Below are positions 1-7,577 of a stretch of DNA of 31,190 nt, in pieces. Source of the stretch: CALZFJ01 sp051878575 (GTDB lineage: Bacteria; Bacteroidota; Bacteroidia; Bacteroidales; Muribaculaceae). Position 1 is the stretch's first letter, and each line of letters opens with the position of its first letter. The notes under the pieces were generated by a model, which did not search any database, was not told the DNA's origin, and was given only the letters and a program-made list of their open reading frames with translations. The translations under genes and the position numbers were made by a program. The DNA lies in the NCBI GenBank assembly GCA_051878575.1, contig JBJEKJ010000078.1, forward strand, positions 1 through 31,190, written 5' to 3'.

Positions 1-23
1 GTTTTACAGCTCATTATAAAAAT

Positions 24-51
24 GAGGCTGCGCCTATTTTGACACAGCCTC
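24..51. terminator. GAGGCTG/CAGCCTC hairpin, terminator-like
   Basis: A 7-bp perfect stem (24-30 with 45-51) encloses a 14-nt loop. Read on the minus strand the stem is followed at once by ATTTTTAT, so it looks like an intrinsic terminator in that direction; on the plus strand there is no T-run after it. No recognised minus-strand gene ends here. The hairpin lies across the putative 5' end of the plus-strand receptor, which makes the start of that gene suspicious. Confidence 0.4.
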
Positions 52-2309
52 CATTGCTATGTGTGGCAATGTGCGAATTTTGCATTCAAGCTGCTACTAT
101 CACAGGGCACACTGTGAATAAAATCAACGGAAAACACATTCCGTATCTTACAATTATCCTCAAAGGGACAACCTACGGCACCAATTCCGACGAATCGGGG
201 CACTTCCGCATCGACAATGTGAGAAGCGGACAATACACAATTGTGGTATCGGGCATAGGCTATGTCACTCAGATGAAGAAAATCGACGTTAAAGGCTCGG
301 TGAACGTCAATTTTGAGATCACCGAGGACGCGCTTATGCTTGAGCAGGTGGTGGTCACGGGCAATAAGAGCGAGGTGAAGCGCCGCAACAGCTCCACGCT
401 TGTGAGCGTGCTTAACAATCAGGTGTTTGACATGGTGGGTGCCTCGTGCCTCGCCGAGGGCCTCAGCTATCAGCCGGGGGTGCGCGTGGAGAACGACTGC
501 CAGAACTGCGGGTTCACTCAGGTGCGCATCAACGGCCTCGACGGGCACTACTCGCAAATACTGATGGACTCCCGGCCGGTGTACTCGGCACTGACCGGCG
601 TCTACGGCTTGGAGCAGATTCCGGCCAACATGATTGAGCGCGTGGAGGTGATCCGCGGTGGTGGCTCGGCGCTTTTCGGGTCTTCGTCGATAGGAGGCAC
701 CGTGAACATCATCACCAAAGATCCTATCATAAATTCGGCTGAGGTGGCCCACAACATCACATCGATGGGAATTTCGGGCGCATTCGACAATAACACGACG
801 CTCAACGCCTCGCTCGTGAGCGAGAATCACCGGGCCGGACTTTTCATCTACGGACAAAACCGCGACAAGAGCGGCTACGACCACGATGGCGACGGTTACA
901 CCGAGATTCCGACGCTCAAATCGCAGACGGCAGGTTTTCGCTCGTTTTTCCGTACCTCCGACCTTTCTCGCCTGACGGTGCAATATCATGGCATAAAGGA
1001 ATTTCGCCGCGGAGGCGACAATCTGAGCAATCCGCCTCACGAGGCTGAGATTGCCGAACAGACCGATCACAAGATTCATGGCGGAGGGGTGAATTTCGAC
1101 ATCTACACGCACGACGAGAAAAACAAGTTCAACGTCTTCTCATCGTTCCAGCACACGAAGCGCGACAGCTATTATGGCGGCGGGCACGACCTAAACGCCT
1201 ACGGATGGACGAAGGATTTCGTGATAGTGAGCGGAGCCCAATACACGCGCCAATGGGAGCGCCTGTGGTTCATGCCTGCCGAGCTGGTGGGCGGTGTGGA
1301 GCACAAATACAACTATCTGCGCGACGTGTCGGTGGGCTACGACCACGATGTGCTGCAAAAAGTGCACAACTACAGCGTCTACTTGCAGAATGAGTGGCGC
1401 TCCGACCGATGGGGATTCCTTGTGGGCGGACGCCTCGACAAGCACACGCTTGTGCGGCATGCCATTTTCTCGCCACGTGCCAACGTGCGCTTCAACCCAT
1501 CGAAAAGCATGAATTTCCGCCTCACTTACTCGAGCGGATTCCGTGCTCCTCAGGCCTTCGACGAGGATTTCCACATTGCAGTGGTCGGAGGTGAGCGTGT
1601 GGTGACGGTGCTTGCCGACGGCCTGAAGGAGGAGCGCTCCAACAGCGTGAGCCTATCGGGCGATTTCTACCATAATTTCGGAGCGGTGCAGACCAATGTG
1701 CTGATTGAGGGATTCTACACCGACCTTAGCGACGTGTTCACGCTTCGGCAACTCGATGAGCTCGACGAGAAGGGAAACAAGGTGCTCGAGCGATGCAATG
1801 GCAGCGGTGCGAGGGTGATGGGAGCCAACATCGAGGCCCGCGCCGTTTTCTCCCACGACATGCAGCTCCAAGCGGGATTCACGGTGCAACGCAGCCGCTA
1901 CAAGCAGCCCGAGCAGTGGAGCGACAATCCCGACGTGCCTGCCGAGAAGCGAATGTTCCGCACCCCCGACGCCTACGGATACCTCACTTTCAAGTATAAC
2001 CCCATCCATCAGTTGGGAATCGCGCTCACGGGCACCTACACCGGCCAAATGCTCGTGCAGCACCTTGCCGGCTCGGGCACAGAGCGCGACGTGGCCGTGA
2101 CCACGCCATCATTCTTCGACATGAACCTAAAGCTGACCTACGATGTGAGAGTAATCAAGCAGACGACGCTTCAGTTCAGCATCGGAATGTCGAACATACT
2201 GAATTCCTATCAGAACGACTTCGACCGTGGCGCCGACCGCGACTCGGGCTACATCTACGGCCCGACTCTGCCACGCAGCTTGTTCGCCGGCCTGAAGGTG
2301 ACTATTTGA
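39..2309 (+). CDS. TonB-dependent outer-membrane receptor (CirA/BtuB-like), 5' end uncertain
   Basis: Outer-membrane active transporter for a siderophore, haem, cobalamin or similar ligand; the substrate cannot be read from sequence. Residues about 20-105 form a CarboxypepD_reg-like beta domain, followed by a TonB plug (about 105-235) with RINGLDG, a Cys-x-x-Cys pair just before it, IERVEVIRGGGSALFGSSSIGG and NIITKDP, then a 22-strand-type barrel to the C-terminal Ile. About 756 residues is normal for the family. The frame is open to the left window edge with no stop. The first usable starts are TTG at 39 or ATG at 69, and neither gives a convincing signal peptide (no basic n-region), so the real N-terminus may lie upstream, be rearranged or be frameshifted. 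It converges on the next receptor with an 8-nt gap and is GC-richer by eye than the SusCD region. Confidence 0.85.
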   Translation: MTQPPLLCVAMCEFCIQAATITGHTVNKINGKHIPYLTIILKGTTYGTNSDESGHFRIDNVRSGQYTIVVSGIGYVTQMKKIDVKGSVNVNFEITEDALMLEQVVVTGNKSEVKRRNSSTLVSVLNNQVFDMVGASCLAEGLSYQPGVRVENDCQNCGFTQVRINGLDGHYSQILMDSRPVYSALTGVYGLEQIPANMIERVEVIRGGGSALFGSSSIGGTVNIITKDPIINSAEVAHNITSMGISGAFDNNTTLNASLVSENHRAGLFIYGQNRDKSGYDHDGDGYTEIPTLKSQTAGFRSFFRTSDLSRLTVQYHGIKEFRRGGDNLSNPPHEAEIAEQTDHKIHGGGVNFDIYTHDEKNKFNVFSSFQHTKRDSYYGGGHDLNAYGWTKDFVIVSGAQYTRQWERLWFMPAELVGGVEHKYNYLRDVSVGYDHDVLQKVHNYSVYLQNEWRSDRWGFLVGGRLDKHTLVRHAIFSPRANVRFNPSKSMNFRLTYSSGFRAPQAFDEDFHIAVVGGERVVTVLADGLKEERSNSVSLSGDFYHNFGAVQTNVLIEGFYTDLSDVFTLRQLDELDEKGNKVLERCNGSGARVMGANIEARAVFSHDMQLQAGFTVQRSRYKQPEQWSDNPDVPAEKRMFRTPDAYGYLTFKYNPIHQLGIALTGTYTGQMLVQHLAGSGTERDVAVTTPSFFDMNLKLTYDVRVIKQTTLQFSIGMSNILNSYQNDFDRGADRDSGYIYGPTLPRSLFAGLKVTI

Positions 2310-2317
2310 TGGATAAT

Positions 2318-4729
2318 TCAGAAATTCACTGAGAGGCGCACATTGAGCTGACGGCGCGTGAGGTAGTTGGGCACGGCATACTGAATGTCGTTCACGTCGG
2401 TCACCCAGTAGTAGCTGCTCACATTGGAGATATCGAAAAGATTGAAGCAGTCCAACCCTATCCACACGCTCTTGAAATGCCGCAGGAAGTTCTGCGGCTT
2501 TTCTTTTCCGCCCACGAGCTGATACGACACGCCGATGTCGACGCGCTTGTAGGCCGGCGCTCGGAAATACGACACATCGCGCGTGGTGCGGGGCGACGTC
2601 ATGGGCAGTCCGTCGGAGAATATGGCTTTAAGGCTGAATTTCATCTTCGGGAACTTAGGGAAATAGTCGGTGAAGAAGAGTGCCACGCTATATCGCTGGT
2701 CGGTGGGACGCGGCACTTTCACTCCATTAAGGTTTTCCTGAGTCTTCATCAGCGAAAAACTGAGCCATGAATCGGTTCCTTCCACAAATTGTCCGAAGAA
2801 TTTGAAATCGACGCCTTCCACATAGCCTTTCGAGCTGTTAACGCCCGAATACACCACTTTCAGGTTGTCGATTTCGTAGGGAATAAGGTTCGATAGGCTC
2901 TTATAGTATAACTCAGCCGTTAACTTAAACGGACGGTTGAGCGAGCGGAACGTGTAGTCGCCGCCGAGGATGAAGTGAAGGCTGCGCTGCGATTTTATGT
3001 CGGTATTCAGCCGTATATTGGTGTTGCCTTTGTCATCGGCCACTTCTTCACGATATTCTTTATAGAATGGCGCTTGATAATAGAGTCCGGTGGCAAAGCG
3101 AAAGGCAAATTTCTCGTTTCGCTTGGGCACGAATCCCACGCTTGCTCGGGGGCTGAGGATAAATTCCTTGTTGAAATCCCAGTAGGACATACGCACTCCG
3201 CCGTTCACGGTGAACATTCCGGCATCGGTGAATATTTTATAGGAGTCGAGAGCAAATACCGAAAGGCGGTTGCTCCCCATATTATGCTTGGAGGTTACAT
3301 TATACACCATATTCACTCCCTCACCGGTGTGTGGCAGCGAGTAACCTGCAGAGTCGCGTTGTTCCCACTCGCGTGTGCGGTCGTGAATCGACTCATGCTG
3401 CCAGCTCAAGCCGTAGCTAAAGTTGTTGTGATTTATCGACGTGTTTCCTCGCAACGACACATTTATCACACTTGCTTTCAAGCGGTTTCGGGCGTGCTCG
3501 TGATATTTTCCCACGCCAAGCTCGCCACCCACGCTCTCGCCGCCGTCGCTGCCCGTGGTGCCGGCCTCGTCGAGCCAATACTCGCCGTGGATGTCGTAGC
3601 CCACAAGCTCGTTGGTGAGGTAGCCTGAGGCAAGCAGGGTGAAGTCGGAGCTTTTCGAGTGGCGGTAGTTGAGCGACAGCGCGCCGAAGTAGGTCTCAAA
3701 CTTGTCCTTCTCCTGGCCGTCGAAGTACACCTTGAACTGCTTGGCGTCGGTCGACGTGCCGAAGCTCGTCTCACGGGTCTCGGGTGTGAAGCGGTAGTTG
3801 TTCACAGAGATATTACCGAGAAACGACGCTTTCCAGCGGCTGCTTATCTTGAAGTTAAGATTGGTCTGGTAGTCGAAATATTGGGGGTCGTATTCGCCTT
3901 TGGTCTCCAACGAGCCGAGCAGCGAGGAGTTGCGCTTGTAGCGGAAGCCGTGAATCTGCGAGAATCGCTTCGAGCCCTGGCCTAAAGCCACGCTGCCGCC
4001 CATCAGGCTCATTGCGAGGGCACCCTCGAGGGCCTCGGGCTCACGATAGGTGATATCGAGCACCGACGACATCTTGTCGCCGTAGTCGGCGCTGAATCCG
4101 CCGGTGGAGAACGACACATTATCCACCAAATCGGGGTTGATAATGCTCAGGCCCTCCTGCTGTCCCGAGCTGATAAGCTGCGGACGATAGATTTCTATTC
4201 CGTTGATATACACGCTATTCTCATCGTAGGTTCCACCACGCACCATGTATTGCGAGCTCATCTCATTTTTTGTGCTCACGCCTGCCATCGTGGTGAGCAC
4301 GGCCTCCACGCTGCCTCCCGATGCGTCGGGGGTGAGCTTGAGCTTCGTGGCGTCGATGGTCTGCATCTGTCCGGTTTGTTTTTTGAATTCGGTCACCTCA
4401 AGGTCCTTGAGCTGCTGCGTCTTCTCATAGAGCTTTGCGTTGAGCGTCATCTCGCCCTTAGGCTTCACAAGGCGTCGCCTCACGTCGCTGTAGCCAATGC
4501 AGCTGAAAACCACCATCACCGTGTCGCGCGCTGGCACCGAGAGCTTGTAGGCCCCTTCGGTGTCGGTATTGGTGCCTATTGCGCTACCCTCCACGCGCAC
4601 CGAGGCAAATTCTATGGGGCGTCCGCCATCGTCGGTCACCTTTCCGCTCAGTCTCACCTGAGCCGTGGCTGGCAGTGCTGCCATGAGCAATGCCACCGAG
4701 GCCAATATGCAAAGTATTCTTTTCGTCAT
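2318..4729 (-). CDS. TonB-dependent receptor with CarboxypepD_reg-like N-terminal domain
   Basis: Predicted outer-membrane TonB-dependent transporter, 803 residues. A signal peptide covers residues 1-23 (basic start, LLMAALPATA, cleavage before Q). A carboxypeptidase-regulatory-like beta-sandwich follows at about 25-105 (SGKVTDDGGRPIEFASVRVEG, FSCIGYSD). The plug at about 125-235 has MVRGGTYDENSVYINGIEIYR and SADYGDKMSSVLDITYREP, followed by a long barrel ending in a C-terminal Phe, as expected for BAM recognition. The ATG at 4729 is clear. It lies 61 nt downstream of recR on the same strand and may be read through from the recR promoter; no separate promoter was recognised. Its stop is 8 nt from the stop of the convergent receptor, leaving no room for a terminator. 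The ligand is unknown. Confidence 0.9.
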   Translation of the reverse strand: MTKRILCILASVALLMAALPATAQVRLSGKVTDDGGRPIEFASVRVEGSAIGTNTDTEGAYKLSVPARDTVMVVFSCIGYSDVRRRLVKPKGEMTLNAKLYEKTQQLKDLEVTEFKKQTGQMQTIDATKLKLTPDASGGSVEAVLTTMAGVSTKNEMSSQYMVRGGTYDENSVYINGIEIYRPQLISSGQQEGLSIINPDLVDNVSFSTGGFSADYGDKMSSVLDITYREPEALEGALAMSLMGGSVALGQGSKRFSQIHGFRYKRNSSLLGSLETKGEYDPQYFDYQTNLNFKISSRWKASFLGNISVNNYRFTPETRETSFGTSTDAKQFKVYFDGQEKDKFETYFGALSLNYRHSKSSDFTLLASGYLTNELVGYDIHGEYWLDEAGTTGSDGGESVGGELGVGKYHEHARNRLKASVINVSLRGNTSINHNNFSYGLSWQHESIHDRTREWEQRDSAGYSLPHTGEGVNMVYNVTSKHNMGSNRLSVFALDSYKIFTDAGMFTVNGGVRMSYWDFNKEFILSPRASVGFVPKRNEKFAFRFATGLYYQAPFYKEYREEVADDKGNTNIRLNTDIKSQRSLHFILGGDYTFRSLNRPFKLTAELYYKSLSNLIPYEIDNLKVVYSGVNSSKGYVEGVDFKFFGQFVEGTDSWLSFSLMKTQENLNGVKVPRPTDQRYSVALFFTDYFPKFPKMKFSLKAIFSDGLPMTSPRTTRDVSYFRAPAYKRVDIGVSYQLVGGKEKPQNFLRHFKSVWIGLDCFNLFDISNVSSYYWVTDVNDIQYAVPNYLTRRQLNVRLSVNF

Positions 4730-4790
4730 CGTAATATCTCAGGGGATTCCGCTCCCCGCCTTACACTATATAACGCCGCCGATGCCCTAT

Positions 4791-5420
4791 TTATTGTTTC
4801 GAGAAGGAATCGGCAAATAGTGTGCGGTTCAGTATTGAGCGTCCGAGGGTTAGCTCGTCGGTATATTCTATCTCGTTGCCCACGCTCACGCCGCGGGCGA
4901 GCATGGTCACCTTCACGTCGGGATACGGGGCAAGGCGCCTGAAGATGTAGAAATTGGTGGTATCGCCCTCCATAGTGGCACTGAGGGCGAGAATCACCTC
5001 CCTCACCTCGCCGCTTGCCACACGCTCCACGAGGCTGTCGATCTCAATGTCCTGCGGCCCTATTCCGTCCATAGGCGATATCAGTCCGCCAAGCACGTGA
5101 TAAAGTCCGCCGTGCTGATTGGTGTTCTCGATGCTCATTACGTCCTTCACATTCTCAACCACGCAGATAGTCGACTTGTCGCGCAACGGATTGGCGCAAA
5201 TAGGGCAAATCTCCTGCTCCGAGATGTTATGGCACACTTTGCAATATTTTATCTCCTTGCGCAGCCTTATAATGGCCTCTCCGAAGCTCACTGCGGCGTC
5301 CTCGCTCTGCCTCAGCAAATATAGCACAAGGCGCAGGGCTGTCTTGCGCCCTATTCCCGGCAATTTGGCGAACTCATTAACGGCCGCCTCGAGCAATCCC
5401 GATTCAAATTCACGCTCCAA
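4791..5420 (-). CDS. recR: Recombination mediator protein RecR
   Basis: RecR acts with RecO (and RecF in some species) to load RecA on gapped single-stranded DNA. The 209-residue protein has the family architecture: an N-terminal helix-hairpin-helix (FAKLPGIGRKTALRLVLYLL), a C4 zinc finger (CKVCHNIS...CPICANP, about residues 59-76), then a Toprim domain (ICVVENVKDVMSIE...YHVLGG) and a C-terminal Walker-B-like/ATP-interaction stretch. The usual family length is about 200. The start is TTG at 5420: an in-frame TGA lies 24 nt upstream, no in-frame ATG fits, and an AGGAGG lies 8 nt before the TTG. It is followed by a TonB receptor on the same strand. Confidence 0.95.
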   Translation of the reverse strand: MEREFESGLLEAAVNEFAKLPGIGRKTALRLVLYLLRQSEDAAVSFGEAIIRLRKEIKYCKVCHNISEQEICPICANPLRDKSTICVVENVKDVMSIENTNQHGGLYHVLGGLISPMDGIGPQDIEIDSLVERVASGEVREVILALSATMEGDTTNFYIFRRLAPYPDVKVTMLARGVSVGNEIEYTDELTLGRSILNRTLFADSFSKQ

Positions 5421-5428
5421 ATCCTTCT

Positions 5429-5434
5429 CCTCCT
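5429..5434 (-). promoter_or_regulatory. Shine-Dalgarno AGGAGG deciding the TTG start of recR
   Basis: A perfect AGGAGG, within a longer purine run, ends 8 nt before the TTG at 5420. Bacteroidetes genes mostly lack such sites, so its presence supports a TTG start in a frame that has no upstream ATG. Confidence 0.55.
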
Positions 5435-5473
5435 CGCAATATCATTAAATCAACTTTAATTTAATCAGTAGCG

Positions 5474-5504
5474 CAAATATACCGCTTTTGCGGCATTTTT
5501 CCTA
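5474..5504 (-). promoter_or_regulatory. Candidate recR promoter (Bacteroidetes-type -7 box)
   Basis: On the minus strand TATATTTG (5474-5481) matches the Bacteroides -7 consensus TAnnTTTG exactly. At the expected 20-nt spacing upstream the -33 position reads only TTAG (5501-5504), a weak match to TTTG. A small inverted repeat, CCGC-TTTT-GCGG (5482-5493), sits between the two boxes. A start site near 5467 would give a leader of about 47 nt before the TTG. Confidence 0.45.
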
Positions 5505-5524
5505 ATCAAAACTCGCTATTAATG

Positions 5525-5562
5525 AAAAAACGGGGGGCGCGATACCACATCGCGCCGCCCCG
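5525..5562 (-). terminator. Rho-independent terminator of the susC operon
   Basis: The arms 5531-5543 and 5549-5562 form a GC-rich stem of about 13 bp with a single-base bulge and a 5-nt loop. On the minus strand it is followed directly by TTTTTT (5530-5525). It lies 63 nt past the stop of the BACON/T9SS protein and just before the recR promoter region, so it separates the susC operon from recR. Confidence 0.85.
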
Positions 5563-5625
5563 CATCATCACAAATTATTGTTAAGAAACTGTTGTCCTAA
5601 TCAATAATAATCACCTTTCGGGCAA

Positions 5626-7497
5626 TTATTTCACTACCTTAACGGCTGTGCCGTTGTCGAGCTTCACGATATAGAGACCGTTTGCAAGACCGGCAGCGTC
5701 GATAGTTGTTGTTCCGTTCACGGCAGCCTCTGCAACCTTCTGACCTGCTGCTGTGAATACCTCAGCCTTAGCCACATTGTCGTTAGCCTTAACCACGAAG
5801 TTGTCGCCATCAACGGTAACGCTCTGAGCAGCCTTGACAGTTACGCCCTCAACGCCGGCCTCACCCTGAGCTACAGTAAGAATCAACTCAGCACCAGGAT
5901 AAGAGACCTTGATATCCAACGAACGGCCCGTAACGCCTTCGGGAAGCGGCTCAGCTACAACTGTAGCATTAGTCTCTCCGGTATAACCACCATCTTCTGT
6001 TTGATTATCTACGAAAGATAGCTCAATCCAATCAACATCTGCCTCGGGATCTACAGGCTCTACGGTATATGAATTCTCGGTGCCATCTTCCTCTCTCCAT
6101 TGCGATGGATACATCGATTCCAAAGCGAAAGTGTGAGAGCCGCCTGCTGCATCAAATGTATAAGAAGGCTCATCGCATTTCAGCCACCAATACGTATTTG
6201 ATACCATGAATATCATATCAGAATGAGCATACATTCTCGTCTCATTTCTATCGTTGTTAACATATCCTACCCAGGGAGAAGAAACGATATATTTCTTGAC
6301 TTGAGTGTCGGTAGTGACTTTGATTCCAACATAAGCGTGGATCTCATCTTCAAATGGGAACTTTGTGACAGCCTTATCATATACGAGACCATTTCCAATA
6401 GTTGCCGACATGTCAGCGATTGCCGCATTACCATTGAATCCGGTCACAATCATAGCAAATGAAGAACTGATATTGATCGGGTCAGATGAGGTAAATCCAA
6501 ACTCATCCTTCGTTTCCAAGTCGAATTTTACCATATTATGTTCTCCGGCAGCAATATTTGCGGTACCAAAAGCAATAGTGTCGTTGGTAAACTTACCCTC
6601 ATCATTGATCTTGACAAGATAGCAATCCAATGTAGTAGCCTCTGTTGCTACAACGTTCAACCATCCCCAAGCCGAAGTAGTGGCAAAAGTGCCGGCCGGT
6701 TTCGGGAAAATGTTGATAAACTCTACCATATCCACCTTATCTGTTGTAGCGGCAACACCTGCCTGCTGCAAGTAGCTTACCCAACCGAGGTATGTACCAT
6801 CAACATAATAATCGGGGTCTTGGAGTGAATACGAGAATGCACCTACACCAGCGTAACCATATCCACGATCATCTCTATAGTAGGGCGAGGGGTAAGTCAT
6901 TGCACCAAAATCAGTCTTTTCATCTTCATCGTAGGATGAGCCGGCAAACATATAACCGATTTGATCAGCAGGATCGTAGACCGAAGTGTTGCTTCCATCC
7001 GAAGCAGTCAATGCAGGTGCATAGAACGATGACCAATTATAATGCACAGTCAAATCCACGTCATTAGATGTCGCCTTGTAATCTTTAACGCTGAAGTCCA
7101 CATAGTTCCATTGATAAGACGAAGCGCCGGTAGATGCGTTTTTCCAAGTGTACTCACGGTTACCCGGACCTCTGCGGTTTGCATACTTAAATCCGCTAGC
7201 ATTCTCATCAAGACCTACAGTGTAAAGTCCTTCTGGCTCGATATAAGCGGCATTAAGGGTCGTTCCTTCCTTAGGAGTAACGGCAGCCTTGATGACATTG
7301 CCCTTAATTACAGGAGCTTCTTTCGAAATCAACACATTATCAAACGACCTAATAGGGTTCAAAGCCTTTTGATAGTTTACAACTTCTTGCTTGCCCATCA
7401 AATCTACATGTTTGTTCGATGCGCTCACGCCATCAGCTGCCACAGCATTAACTGCCGCACTTGCAGCAATAGCGACAAATAAAGTAGACTTTCTCAT
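5626..7497 (-). CDS. Secreted protein with BACON-like domain and T9SS type A sorting domain
   Basis: A 623-residue secreted protein. A Sec signal peptide covers residues 1-21 (RKSTLFVAIAASAAVNAVAA). The middle (about 95-480) is Tyr/Trp/Asp-rich with a PKD-like stretch near YTWKNASTGASSYQW; I do not recognise its family. Residues about 485-550 look like a BACON domain (VDWIELSFVD, RSLDIKVSYPGAELILTVAQG). The last 75 or so residues are a type A T9SS C-terminal domain: VTVDGDNFVVKA, AEVFTAAGQKV, AAGLANGLYIVKLDNGTAVKVVK. That domain is known to direct export across the outer membrane and anchoring or release by the Por machinery. It is the last gene of the susC operon, 63 nt after the DUF4302 gene with a perfect hairpin between them, and is followed by a strong terminator. 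It may capture or present substrate to SusCD (inference); no catalytic motif was seen. Confidence 0.85.
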   Translation of the reverse strand: MRKSTLFVAIAASAAVNAVAADGVSASNKHVDLMGKQEVVNYQKALNPIRSFDNVLISKEAPVIKGNVIKAAVTPKEGTTLNAAYIEPEGLYTVGLDENASGFKYANRRGPGNREYTWKNASTGASSYQWNYVDFSVKDYKATSNDVDLTVHYNWSSFYAPALTASDGSNTSVYDPADQIGYMFAGSSYDEDEKTDFGAMTYPSPYYRDDRGYGYAGVGAFSYSLQDPDYYVDGTYLGWVSYLQQAGVAATTDKVDMVEFINIFPKPAGTFATTSAWGWLNVVATEATTLDCYLVKINDEGKFTNDTIAFGTANIAAGEHNMVKFDLETKDEFGFTSSDPINISSSFAMIVTGFNGNAAIADMSATIGNGLVYDKAVTKFPFEDEIHAYVGIKVTTDTQVKKYIVSSPWVGYVNNDRNETRMYAHSDMIFMVSNTYWWLKCDEPSYTFDAAGGSHTFALESMYPSQWREEDGTENSYTVEPVDPEADVDWIELSFVDNQTEDGGYTGETNATVVAEPLPEGVTGRSLDIKVSYPGAELILTVAQGEAGVEGVTVKAAQSVTVDGDNFVVKANDNVAKAEVFTAAGQKVAEAAVNGTTTIDAAGLANGLYIVKLDNGTAVKVVK

Positions 7498-7542
7498 AAT
7501 TATAAAAATTTAAAAAAACATAAAAGTAATTCATTTCTTTTC

Positions 7543-7577
7543 ATGTAACTGTCCAAAAAATTATTGGACAGTTACAT
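7543..7577. other. Perfect 14-bp hairpin at the DUF4302 / T9SS-protein junction
   Basis: The arms 7543-7556 and 7564-7577 are exact reverse complements around a 7-nt loop. The loop holds the TAA of the DUF4302 gene (7561-7563), and the right arm encodes its last residues. On the transcribed (minus) strand the stem is followed by GAAAAGAAAT, not a T-run, so it is not a classical terminator. It could be an RNA-processing or stability element that sets the level of the last gene differently from the upstream ones. Confidence 0.7.

Noticed and set aside
57..1112. 351-codon open frame on the minus strand, antisense to the first TonB receptor
   Set aside because: Its residues are rich in His, Ala and Val without any domain pattern, and the opposite strand encodes a clear receptor plug and barrel. 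It is a shadow of GC-biased third positions.
4742..4757. GGGGA-TCCCC hairpin between recR and the second TonB receptor
   Set aside because: Only 5 bp with no T-run on either strand; too weak to call a terminator.
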